From: an uncultured Limimonas sp.
GTDB taxonomy: Bacteria; Pseudomonadota; Alphaproteobacteria; Kiloniellales; Rhodovibrionaceae
NCBI GenBank assembly: GCA_913055855.1
Contig: CAJXKW010000011.1
Span: 1 to 37,551 of the forward strand
Length of the DNA: 37,551 nt
Reading direction: 5' to 3'
The notes under the pieces were generated by a model. The model did no database searches and was not told the DNA's origin. It saw only the letters and a list, made by a program, of their open reading frames with translations. Shown here one piece after another: positions 8,393 through 17,500 of the stretch (positions are counted from its first letter, which is position 1; every line of letters begins with the position of its first letter). A program made the position numbers and the translations under genes.

Positions 8393-8483
8393 TATGCCCG
8401 GAACCGGTGAAGGGTCTTGCGCACGGAAGGAACTTGACGTATGGGTCACCTGGACAACCAAATGGTAGACCCGGAGGAAATTC

Positions 8484-8900
8484 ATGAGCGACGAGACGGC
8501 GGCGGAAACCCTGTACAGCGTGACCGAACTCGCGGAGCTGCTGGAGGTAACGCCGCGCACCATCCGGTTCTACGAACAGAAGGACCTGATCAGCCCACAG
8601 CGCGCGGGTAAGACGCGGGTCTACACGCACCGAGACAAGGCGCGCCTACAGCTCATCCTGCGCGGCAAGCGCCTGGGGTTCTCGCTGGCGGAGATCAAGG
8701 AATACCTCGACCTCTATGAGATCGACCGGACCCAGCAGAGCCAGTTGCACCTGTTGCTAACCAAGGTAAACAAACGCATCGCCAACCTGGAGGCGCAGCA
8801 ACGCGACCTCCAGCAGACCCTCTCAGAACTCTACCAGGTCCAGGAAGAAGCGAAGCAGGCGCTGAGCGCGCGCATGCGGACCGACAGCGACGCCGCCTGA
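8484..8900 (+). CDS. MerR-family transcriptional regulator
   Basis: A 138-aa regulator. The winged-helix DNA-binding domain covers about residues 10-80 (YSVTELAELLEVTPRTIRFY, then EQKDLISPQRAGKTRVYTHR and LGFSLAEIKEYLDLY). A dimerising coiled coil follows (LLTKVNKRIANLEAQQRDL). There are no cysteines, so a metal sensor is unlikely. Cys-less MerR proteins next to acyl-CoA genes (LiuR-like) usually sense a pathway intermediate, and that role is inferred here from its position between fadD and fadA. The ribosome-binding site GGAGGA is 5 nt upstream. TTGACGTA with an inverted TGAC-N6-GTCA at 8435-8448 lies about 40 bp upstream and may be an autoregulatory site. Confidence 0.9.
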   Translation: MSDETAAETLYSVTELAELLEVTPRTIRFYEQKDLISPQRAGKTRVYTHRDKARLQLILRGKRLGFSLAEIKEYLDLYEIDRTQQSQLHLLLTKVNKRIANLEAQQRDLQQTLSELYQVQEEAKQALSARMRTDSDAA

Positions 8901-8979
8901 GCGCGGCCCCCGTTACCGTTACGAAGCGACGCAACGAACACCGTATCGCCGCGACGCGAACGCAGGGAGCACACGTACC

Positions 8980-10116
8980 ATGACACGCGCCGTTATCGCC
9001 GGCTACACGCGATCCCCCTTTCATCTCGCGTCCAAGGGCGGGTTGGCCAAGGTCCGCCCGGACGACATGACCGCCCAGGTCGTGCGCGGCCTCGTCGAGC
9101 GCACGGGCGTCGATCCGGCGGATATCGAGGACCTCATCTGCGGCTGCGCCTTCCCGGAGGGCGAGCAGGGCCTGAACATGGCGCGGCTGATCGGGTTTCT
9201 CTCGGACATGCCGCTATCCGTGGCCGGCGCGACGGTGAACCGCTTCTGCGGTTCCTCGATGGAGGCGGCGCACATGGCCGCCGGCGCGATCGCCGTGGGC
9301 GCAGGCGAAGCCTTCATCTGCGCGGGCATCGAGTCCATGACCCGGGTGCCCATGATGGGCTACAATCCCCTCCCCAACCCGTATCTCCACGCGAATTATC
9401 CGCAGGCCTACATCTCCATGGGCCTGACGGCGGAGGCTGTGGCCAAGCGCTACGCGATTCCGCGCCAGCGTCAGGAGGAATTCGCCCTGGAGAGCCAGCA
9501 AAAGGCCACGAAGGCGGCGCAGGGTGGCCGTTTCCAGGACGAGATCGTCCCGATCGCGGCGAATGGCGGCGAGGTGCGGACGGACGGCACCATCCGCCCC
9601 GACACCACGGCCGAAGGGCTGGCGCAGCTCAAGCCCGCCTTCGACGCCGAGGGCACGGTGACTCCCGGCACCTCCTCGCCGCTGACCGACGGCGCGGCCG
9701 CGCTGCTGGTGTGCAGCGAGGATTACGCCGAGCGCAAGGGCCTGACGCCGCTGGCGCGGATCACGAGTGTCGCCAAGGCGGGCTGCGACCCGGAGATCAT
9801 GGGCATCGGCCCGGTCCACGCCACGCGCAAGGCCCTGCAGCGCGCCGGGCTGTCGATCGACCAGATGGACGTGATCGAGCTGAACGAGGCGTTCTCCTCG
9901 CAGAGCCTGGCGTGCATGGACGACCTGGGCATGGACCGCGCGCGGGTGAACCTGGACGGCGGCGCCATCGCGCTGGGCCACCCGCTGGGCGCGAGCGGCG
10001 CGCGCATCACAGGCAAGGCGGCCAGCCTGATGCAGCGGGAGAAGGGCCGCTACGCGCTGGCGACTCAGTGCATCGGCGGCGGTCAGGGCATCGCGACGAT
10101 CGTGGAGGCGCTGTGA
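8980..10116 (+). CDS. fadA: Acetyl-CoA acyltransferase (3-ketoacyl-CoA thiolase)
   Basis: A 378-aa thiolase that cleaves 3-ketoacyl-CoA with CoA in the last step of beta-oxidation. The nucleophilic Cys is C90 in VNRFCGSSME. The second catalytic set is ELNEAFSSQS, H334 in ALGHPLGASGAR and C364 in TQCIGGGQG. All thiolase residues are present and the length is normal. The stop TGA overlaps the start of the next gene (TGATG), so the thiolase and the dehydrogenase/hydratase are translationally coupled, as expected of the two subunits of a trifunctional complex. Confidence 0.93.
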   Translation: MTRAVIAGYTRSPFHLASKGGLAKVRPDDMTAQVVRGLVERTGVDPADIEDLICGCAFPEGEQGLNMARLIGFLSDMPLSVAGATVNRFCGSSMEAAHMAAGAIAVGAGEAFICAGIESMTRVPMMGYNPLPNPYLHANYPQAYISMGLTAEAVAKRYAIPRQRQEEFALESQQKATKAAQGGRFQDEIVPIAANGGEVRTDGTIRPDTTAEGLAQLKPAFDAEGTVTPGTSSPLTDGAAALLVCSEDYAERKGLTPLARITSVAKAGCDPEIMGIGPVHATRKALQRAGLSIDQMDVIELNEAFSSQSLACMDDLGMDRARVNLDGGAIALGHPLGASGARITGKAASLMQREKGRYALATQCIGGGQGIATIVEAL

Positions 10117-12464
10117 TGGCCGGAAGCGAGACCGGACAGATCCAGGAGGCGGCCGTCCTGGGCGCAGGCGTCATGGGCGCGGCGATCGCCGCCCACCTCG
10201 CCAACGCCGGGGTCAAGGTGCATCTGCTGGATATCGTGCCGGACGGCGCCGAGGACCGCGACACCCTGGCGCGGACGGCGATCCAGAAGATGCTCAAGCA
10301 GGACCCGGCGCCGTTCACGAACAAGCGCAACGCCAAGCGCGTGCTGCCAGGCAATCTCACCGACCACCTCGACCGGCTGGGAGATTGCGACTGGATCGTC
10401 GAGGCGGTGGTCGAACGCCTGGACATCAAACAGGACCTGTATGCGCGCGTGGATCAGGCGCGTAAACCGGGTAGCGTGGTCTCCTCCAACACCTCGACCA
10501 TTCCGCTGGCGTCCCTGGTCGACGGCATGCCCGAGAGCTTCCGGCGGGACTTCCTGATCACCCACTTCTTCAATCCGCCGCGCTACATGCGCCTGCTGGA
10601 GCTGGTGCCGGGCGACCACACGCGCTCCGAGGCGCTGGAGACGATCCGGGCGTTCGCCGACCGCGGGCTGGGCAAGACCTGCATCGACTGCAACGACACC
10701 CCGGGCTTCGTCGCCAACCGCGTGGGCGTCTACTGGCTGCTGGCCAGTGTCGTGCACGCCCTCAACATGGGCGTGAAGGTCGAGGAGGCCGACGCCGTCA
10801 TCGGCAAGCCCTTCGGGATTCCCAAGACAGGCGTGTTCGGCCTGATGGACATGGTCGGGCTCGACCTGATGCCGCACGTCGTGGGCAGCATGCGCCACGC
10901 CCTGCCCGACCGGGACCCGTTCCACGCCATCGACCAGGACCTGCCCATCATCGAGCAGATGATCGCGTCCGGCTACACCGGGCGCAAGGGCAAGGGCGGT
11001 TTCTACCGCATCAACCGCGAGGGCGGCGGCAAGGTTAAGGAAGCCGTGAACCTCGCGGCGTTCACCTATGCGCCCGCGGAAAAGGTCGAACCCGCGTGCC
11101 TGGAGGCGGCCAAAACGGGTGGCGTCGCGGCGCTGCTCGCCGCGGACGACAAGGTGGCCCGCTACGCCCGCGCGGTGATGGGCAGCACCCTCGCCTACGC
11201 CGCCTACCTCGTGCCCGAGGTGCACAGCGATCCGGCGGCCATCGATGAGGCGATCCGGCTCGGCTACAACTGGAAGCAGGGGCCCTTCGAACTGATCGAC
11301 GCCATCGGGGCGCAGAACCTGGCGGGCGCGCTCCAGGCCGAGGGCCAGCCGGTCCCCGAATTCCTCCGGACCATCGCGCGCACGGGCCCGGTCTACCGCA
11401 CGGTCGAGGGCCGCCTGGAGGTCCTGCGCGGCGACGGACGTTACCACACGGTCGAGCGGCCCGAAGGCGTGCTCCGGCTGGCCGACATCAAGCGCACCAG
11501 CGAACGCGTGGCCGGCAACGCCTCGGCGAGCCTGTGGGACCTGGGGGACGGCATCGCCTGCCTGGAGTTCCACACCAAGATGAACGCCGTGGACGACAAG
11601 ATCATGGAGATGATCACCACGGCGATCGGGGTGGTGCAGTCGCGCTTCAGCGCCCTGGTGCTGCACAACGAGGGCAGCAACTTCTCCGCCGGCGCCAACC
11701 TCGGCCTGGCGCTGTTCTCCGCCAACATCGCGGCGTGGGACCAGCTCGCCGAGATGGTCGCCAACGGCCAGAAGGCCTACCGCGCCCTCAAGTACGCGCC
11801 CTTCCCCGTCGTGGGCGCGCCCTCGGGCATGGCGCTGGGCGGCGGCTGCGAGGTGCTGCTGCATTGCGACGCCGTCGAGGCGCACATGGAAAGCTACATG
11901 GGCCTGGTCGAGGCCGGCGTGGGCGTGATCCCAGCCTGGGGCGGCTGCACCGAGATGCTCACCCGGCTGGCGCAGAGCAATCACGTACCCAACGGCCCGA
12001 TGCCGCCGGTTTCCAAGGCCTTCGAAACGATCAGCGTGGCCACCGTGGCCAAGTCGGCCGAGGAAGCGAAGGACCACGGTTTCCTGCGCCCGGACGACGG
12101 CATCACCATGAACCGCGACCGCGTCCTGGCCGCGGCGAAGGCGCGCGCGCAGGCCATGGCGGCCGACTACCGTCCGCCGGAGCGCCCCGAACTCTACTTG
12201 CCTGGGCCTTCAGGCAAGGCCGCCCTGGACATGGCCGTGGAAACCTTCCGCAAACAGGGCAAGACCACGCCGCACGACCTCACGGTGGCGGACGCGCTGG
12301 CCGACGTCCTCTCCGGCGGTGCACGCGCCGATCACATCGAAGCCGTGGGCGAGGACCACGTGCTCGGCCTGGAGCGCGCGGCGTTCATGCGCCTGCTCAA
12401 GACCGAGCCGACGCTGGACCGGATCGAGCACATGCTGGAGACGGGCAAACCGCTTCGGAACTAG
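10116..12464 (+). CDS. 3-hydroxyacyl-CoA dehydrogenase/enoyl-CoA hydratase, FadN-like domain order
   Basis: A 782-aa bifunctional beta-oxidation enzyme. The N-terminal half is the NAD-dependent dehydrogenase: AAVLGAGVMGAAIAAHLA Rossmann motif at 13-30, catalytic H150 in ITHFFNPPRYMRLLELVPG, and DTPGFVANRVG. The C-terminal part is a crotonase-fold hydratase with NFSAGANLG, LGGGCEVLLH and a second Glu in GLVEAGVGVIPAWGG, so both catalytic glutamates appear present. The dehydrogenase precedes the hydratase, the reverse of E. coli FadB/FadJ and the same as Bacillus FadN. With fadA before it and an acyl-CoA dehydrogenase after it, the set matches a fadN-fadA-fadE type operon. Confidence 0.92.
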   Translation: MAGSETGQIQEAAVLGAGVMGAAIAAHLANAGVKVHLLDIVPDGAEDRDTLARTAIQKMLKQDPAPFTNKRNAKRVLPGNLTDHLDRLGDCDWIVEAVVERLDIKQDLYARVDQARKPGSVVSSNTSTIPLASLVDGMPESFRRDFLITHFFNPPRYMRLLELVPGDHTRSEALETIRAFADRGLGKTCIDCNDTPGFVANRVGVYWLLASVVHALNMGVKVEEADAVIGKPFGIPKTGVFGLMDMVGLDLMPHVVGSMRHALPDRDPFHAIDQDLPIIEQMIASGYTGRKGKGGFYRINREGGGKVKEAVNLAAFTYAPAEKVEPACLEAAKTGGVAALLAADDKVARYARAVMGSTLAYAAYLVPEVHSDPAAIDEAIRLGYNWKQGPFELIDAIGAQNLAGALQAEGQPVPEFLRTIARTGPVYRTVEGRLEVLRGDGRYHTVERPEGVLRLADIKRTSERVAGNASASLWDLGDGIACLEFHTKMNAVDDKIMEMITTAIGVVQSRFSALVLHNEGSNFSAGANLGLALFSANIAAWDQLAEMVANGQKAYRALKYAPFPVVGAPSGMALGGGCEVLLHCDAVEAHMESYMGLVEAGVGVIPAWGGCTEMLTRLAQSNHVPNGPMPPVSKAFETISVATVAKSAEEAKDHGFLRPDDGITMNRDRVLAAAKARAQAMAADYRPPERPELYLPGPSGKAALDMAVETFRKQGKTTPHDLTVADALADVLSGGARADHIEAVGEDHVLGLERAAFMRLLKTEPTLDRIEHMLETGKPLRN

Positions 12465-12490
12465 GCCAACCACGGGTGGTGGCCGGCCCG

Positions 12491-12529
12491 CATCTCTCGA
12501 TACGCGGCCTTCGGCCGCCACGCGAGATG
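12491..12529. repeat. REP-like intergenic palindrome
   Basis: CATCTC (12491-12496) pairs with GAGATG (12524-12529), and inside this GCGGCC-TTC-GGCCGC (12504-12518) forms a second perfect stem. This two-tier palindrome resembles the short interspersed palindromic repeats common between genes in GC-rich genomes. It lies in the 186-bp gap between two beta-oxidation genes. There is no U tract, so it is not a typical terminator. No second copy was noticed in the window. Confidence 0.4.
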
Positions 12530-12650
12530 AAGATGCCGGGTCCACAACACGTGCCGAATCTTGAGCAGGCGCGCCGACGCCGTGTCGAAAGATGAGGCGG
12601 CGCTCGCGACGCCTGCGCGGAAACGGCTTCGCCAAGGGGAACCACACGCC

Positions 12651-14447
12651 ATGCCGACCTATCACGCGCCGCTAAGGGACATGCGCTTCGTCTACCACGA
12701 GCTCGCGGACGGCGACGCCCTGGCCGGCCTGCCCGCCTTTCGCGAGGCGACGCCGGACATCGTGGACGCCGTCCTCGACGAGGCGGGCAAGCTCGCGCGC
12801 GACGTCCTGCAGCCGCTCAACCGCTCGGGCGACGAACAGGGCTGCGCCTACGAGAACGGCGTCGTGCGCACGCCCGAGGGCTTTGCGGACGCCTACCGGC
12901 AGTTCCGCGAGGGCGGCTGGACCTCGCTGGCGTGCGATCCGCAGTACGGCGGCCAGGGCCTGCCCAACCTGCTCAACTTCATGGTCGAGGAGATGATCTG
13001 CGCCTCGAACCTGGCGTTCGGCACCTACCCGGGGCTGACCCACGGCGCCTACCGCGCGCTCCACGCCCACGGCGACCAGGCGCTGAAGGACGCCTATCTG
13101 CCGCGCCTCGTGGACGGCTCCTGGACCGGAACGATGTGCCTCACCGAGCCCCAGTGCGGCACGGACCTGGGGCTGTGCAAAACCAAGGCGGAACCCAACG
13201 GCGACGGCAGCTACACCGTCTCCGGCACCAAGATCTGGATCTCCGGCGGCGAACACGACCTGGCGGAAAACATCGTCCATCTGGTGCTCGCCCGCCTGCC
13301 CGACGCGCCCGCGGGGACCAAGGGCATCTCCATGTTCCTGGTGCCCAAGTACCTGCCCAATGCCGACGGCACGCCGGGCGCGCGCAACGCCGTCAACTGC
13401 GGGGGGATCGAGCACAAGATGGGCCTGCACGGCTCGGCCACCTGCGTGCTCAATTTCGACGGGGCCAAGGGCTGGCTCGTGGGTAAGCCCAACAAGGGCA
13501 TGCGCGCGATGTTCACCATGATGAACATGGAGCGCCTCGCCGTGGGGATTCAGGGCGTCGGCCTAAGCGAGGGCAGCTTCCAGGCGGCCGTCGCTCAGGC
13601 GCACGACCGCCGGCAGGGGCGCGCGCTGTCGGGGACGAAGGATCCCGACGCGGCCGCCGACCCCATCATCGTGCACCCCGATGTGCGCCGCATGCTGCTG
13701 AGTATGCGCGCCTACACGGAAGGCATGCGCGCCCTGGGCGGTGTGGTCGCCAAGGAGGCGGACGTCGCCGACGCGCACACGGACGCGGCCCGGCGGCAGG
13801 CGGCGAGCGAGTTCGTGGCGCTGATGACGCCGGTGGTCAAGGCGCTGTGCACCGACCTCGGCTTCGAGGTGGTGAACCTCGGGGTGCAGGTCCACGGCGG
13901 CGCCGGCTATGTGCGCGAGACCGGCGTGGAACAGTTCGTCCGGGACGCCCGGATCGCGCAGATCTACGAGGGCACTAACGGCATCCAGGCGCTCGACCTG
14001 ATCGGCCGCAAGATGCCCGAGCACAGCGGCCGCCAACTTCGGCGCCTGTTCCATCCCATCCAGAGCTTCATCGCCACGCACGAGGCCGACGAGGCGATGG
14101 CGGAGTTTGTCCAGCCGCTCGCCAAGGCTTTCGGCCGCCTCCAGACGGCGACCGGCTACATCGCGCAGGAGGGCCTGAAGGACCAGGAGTCGGCCGCGGC
14201 CGGCGCGACCCCGTTCCTGCGCCTGATGGGCCTGGTCGCGCTGGGCTGGATGTGGGCGCGCACCGCACGCATCGCCCTGGACAGGCAGGCCGGGGACACC
14301 AGCGGTTTCTACGCCGCCAAGCTCGCCACGGCGCGCTTCTTCATGGCCCGACTCCTGCCCGAGACCGGCGCCCTGGTCTCGGAAATCATGAGCGGCAAGG
14401 GTCCGGTCATGGACGTGCCGGACGAGGCGTTCGCACTTTCCGCGTAA
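12651..14447 (+). CDS. Acyl-CoA dehydrogenase with extended C-terminal domain
   Basis: A 598-aa flavoprotein of the large acyl-CoA dehydrogenase group (DmdC/FadE-like, with extra N- and C-terminal domains). It oxidises acyl-CoA to trans-2-enoyl-CoA. It shows MCLTEPQCGTDLGLCKTKA and KIWISGGEHDL of the FAD/substrate region, GVQVHGGAGYVRETGVEQ, and the catalytic base E440 in QIYEGTNGIQALDLIGRK. The start at 12651 has AAGGGGA upstream; an ATG at 12561 is in frame but lacks support and adds unrelated sequence. It follows the dehydrogenase/hydratase by 186 bp on the same strand and closes the cluster. Electrons presumably go to ETF, which is not encoded here. Confidence 0.92.
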   Translation: MPTYHAPLRDMRFVYHELADGDALAGLPAFREATPDIVDAVLDEAGKLARDVLQPLNRSGDEQGCAYENGVVRTPEGFADAYRQFREGGWTSLACDPQYGGQGLPNLLNFMVEEMICASNLAFGTYPGLTHGAYRALHAHGDQALKDAYLPRLVDGSWTGTMCLTEPQCGTDLGLCKTKAEPNGDGSYTVSGTKIWISGGEHDLAENIVHLVLARLPDAPAGTKGISMFLVPKYLPNADGTPGARNAVNCGGIEHKMGLHGSATCVLNFDGAKGWLVGKPNKGMRAMFTMMNMERLAVGIQGVGLSEGSFQAAVAQAHDRRQGRALSGTKDPDAAADPIIVHPDVRRMLLSMRAYTEGMRALGGVVAKEADVADAHTDAARRQAASEFVALMTPVVKALCTDLGFEVVNLGVQVHGGAGYVRETGVEQFVRDARIAQIYEGTNGIQALDLIGRKMPEHSGRQLRRLFHPIQSFIATHEADEAMAEFVQPLAKAFGRLQTATGYIAQEGLKDQESAAAGATPFLRLMGLVALGWMWARTARIALDRQAGDTSGFYAAKLATARFFMARLLPETGALVSEIMSGKGPVMDVPDEAFALSA

Positions 14448-14461
14448 ACGGCTGCCAAGAA

Positions 14462-14496
14462 GCCGGCCGCGATCCGCCAATCGTGGCCGGCGATTT
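14462..14496. terminator. Terminator between fad cluster and stator operon
   Basis: A 12-bp stem (14462-14473 with 14480-14491, one G-T pair) with a 6-nt loop is followed by GATTTG. It lies in the 115-bp convergent gap after the acyl-CoA dehydrogenase and beyond the end of the leftward AMIN/TPR gene. Confidence 0.55.
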
Positions 14497-14562
14497 GCCC
14501 CAAGCGGAGCGATCAGCGGGTCGGGCTCGGCGCGATTCCCGATCCGCGGGCATGAGGCCCTG

Positions 14563-17500
14563 TCACTCGCCCAGGCTCGCCTGCTGGCGCAGGTCGTTGA
14601 GGAACCCGTCCACGAAGGTGCGCGCCCGCTGCACCTGGGCGAGCTGTTCGCTCGCCTGGGCGGGATCGCTGGTATCGTCCGAGGTTAGCATCTGGAAGGT
14701 GTCGGCGCGTGCCGTCTCGGCCATGGCGTCGCCATAGCGCCGGCGCAGCTTCGCCAGCCCGGTGCTGTTGCCGGCCATGGTCAGCGCCACGGCGTGGCGC
14801 ATCACCTTGTCCGCAGCCGCCCCCGCAAGCTTGTCCTCCGCACCCGGCGCATCCGGCAGCAGCTCGGCCAGATTGTCCGCCGCCTTGCCCCAATTGCCCT
14901 GCTCGGCATGGATCTTGGCGCGGATGCGCGTGGCCTCGGCGGAGGTATCGCCCGCCACCGGCGCGAGCGCGGCGTTGGGCCGGCCCGCCTTCAACAGGGC
15001 CCGGGCGCGCAGGTACCGGCGCTTGCGGCGCAGCTCGGCCGGCAGGTTGTCGGCGCGGCTGATGTTGAGCGCTTCCACCGCCTTCTCGGGCGCCCGGTTG
15101 AGCAGGTGGATGGAGGCCAGCCGGGCGCCGGTTGCGGCCTTCTGCTCGCCGCTCAGCCGATGCCGGACCTGGCCGTCCAGGAGATCGGCGGCGCGCGTCA
15201 GCAGGTCGACGTCGACGAGCCGGTCGGCCAGCTTGGCGATCAGCGCGTTGCCCTTCTCACCCGTCGGCGTGAGTTCGCGAAAATCCTCGTACAGCGCCAG
15301 CGCCTTCACCGGCGACAGGCTGTCCGCCTCCCCCTTCAGAAAGAGCTTCTCGAAGATTTTGCGCATGCGCTCGGCGGCGCGCTCAGCCTGGGGCGTCTGG
15401 GGCAGATGCGCGGCCGCCTGCTCGAGCGTCTCCAGGGCGGAACGATACTGGTCCCCCGCCATGTAGAGTTCGGCCAGGCGGTTGAGCAGCACCGCCTCGA
15501 ACTCGTCACCGCGCCAGGAAAAGCGCAGGCGTTCCAGGCGCTTGATCGCCTCTTCCCGGGAGATGCGGTCCGCGGCCAGGTCGCGCTCGATCATGACGAA
15601 GCGCGCACGGGCGCGCGACGGCGCGTGCGCATCCTTGGCCACCTCGCGCCAGAGCGCTTCCGCGTCCTCGACGCGCTCCTCGAGAAGCCGCTTGCGCGCG
15701 GTGAGATAATCGACCTCCGCCGCCTCGCCGGTCGTGAGATCCATTGCGCGCAGCTTCTGGAGCTGCTGCTCCGCCTTGGGGACGTTGCCTTCGCGCAGAT
15801 AGGTTTCGGCCGCCCAGATCCGCATTTGTTTGCGCACCGATGGGGGATAGGGATCGAGCAGCCCGCGCGAACGCTCGAACGCGGCGAGCGCGGCACGGTC
15901 GTCACCCGCAGCCATGGCATGCGCAGCGCGCCAGGGTAGCGCCTCCTGCACCCCGTCCAGAGCCGGATGCGCCAGGGCCTTGCCGGCCTTGCGCCAATCC
16001 CCGGCGAGAAGGTGGGCCACCCCCTTCATCAGCTTGATCTGCGGATCGCTCGCCCGGCGCTCGGTGTTCTGGATGTAGAGGTCGAGCGCGCCCAGCGCCT
16101 CCGCGGCGAGGCCGTGCGCGAAGTAGAACCGGGCCAGTTCCAGGCGCGCCAGGGGTTTGTCCTCGCCGGAGGCGTCGTTGACCTTCTTCTGGAGTTCCTG
16201 GCGCGCCTGCGCGAAGGATTTCTCGGGGCGCCGCCATTCCTTCAGGTGCAGCAGCCGGTTCCCCTTGAGGGCATCGGTCGGCCCGGCGGCATTGCGGTTC
16301 AGGTCCGTGCTGCTCACCGCAAGCTTCTGGTCCTTGCCCCGGATGACCACCTCCGTGTCCGTGACCTCGGTAACGACGTGCTCGGCCAGCGGCAGCACCA
16401 CGACGCCCTGGGTCGTGGGCAGAAGCGAGAACTCCTGGAAGCGCTTCTCGAGCTGAAGCCCCCGGCCGCGCGTGCCCAGCGTGACGACGTCCATGGTCGA
16501 CCCGCTGCCGGGGTCTTCCAGCGAAACGGACCGGCCGGCCTTGGGCGCCTCGACGCGGACCGTGCCGTTTTCCGCGCGGATGCTCAGCGGCCGTGCCGGC
16601 AACGCGGCGCGCGGCTGGATCGCGAGCGTCCAGGCCTCGTCCTTGCGGAGCAGGCGCGCCCCCATTTCGGGCGCCGAGGTCATGCGGATCACGGCAACAT
16701 CGCCCTTCATGCTCTGCTGCACCTTGGTCACGCCGTCCGCGGCATTGACCAGGCGCTGGGCGAAGCTCGTGGGCGGCGCCCCCTGCGCGACCAGGAACAG
16801 GTCGCCTGCGCGCCGGAAGACTGCCGCCGGGCCGGTGGCCCAGGGCAGCGCCACCTGGGTCGGTGCGATGTGGCGCGGGATCTCGCCGGCCTTGGGCGCG
16901 AGCCCGCGGGCGATGCGTTCGGGCGTGTAGGTCATGCGGGTCACGCCCTTCAGCGCGGGACCCGAGGTCTGGGCGGAGGGGGGCTGCACGGCAGCGGCTT
17001 GCTGCGCCTTCTGTTTGGCGGTTTCGTCCGCTTTCTCCGCGCCGTCCGGACCTTCGCCGGCCGCGATCGACGGCGCACCGGCGCCGCGCGCGCCGTCGTC
17101 CCCGCGTTCGACCTGATCGCCGTTCCGGATCCGGAGATTCGTGGGCTTGCCGGGACCGGCACCTTCCGATTCCGTTTCGCCCTCGGTCGCGGTTTCACCG
17201 GCCGTGCCGGGCCCGGACGCGGACCGCTCGTCCGGATCGCCGGCCTCACCCGATGCGCCGTCGCCGGAATCGGCTGCCTCGGCATCGGCCTGCGGGTCGC
17301 GTTTCTTCGCCTGCTGCCGCCCGCCGTCCGCCTGGCCATCGTCCTTGCCGGCGATACCGCCGGGGGCCTTGCCGGGCTCGAAAACGTCCACGACGATGCG
17401 GTTGTCGAGCCGGAAATCGCGGATGCGCGCGCCCGCCTTGACGTCGAGTTCGGCGCGGACCTGCGTCTCGCCCGGGAAGGGCGTCAGGGCGAGCACACGC

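Noticed and set aside
6470..8563. A 697-codon leftward open frame opposite fadD
   Set aside because: The fadD frame has all adenylate-forming enzyme motifs; the antisense product shows none.
8911..8923. CGTTACCGTTACG upstream of fadA as a further MerR operator
   Set aside because: It matches the candidate site at 6464-6478 only loosely and lacks its ACGT symmetry.
10083..12077. A 664-codon leftward open frame opposite the dehydrogenase/hydratase
   Set aside because: His/Asp/Gly-rich shadow frame typical of high-GC DNA, without a family match.
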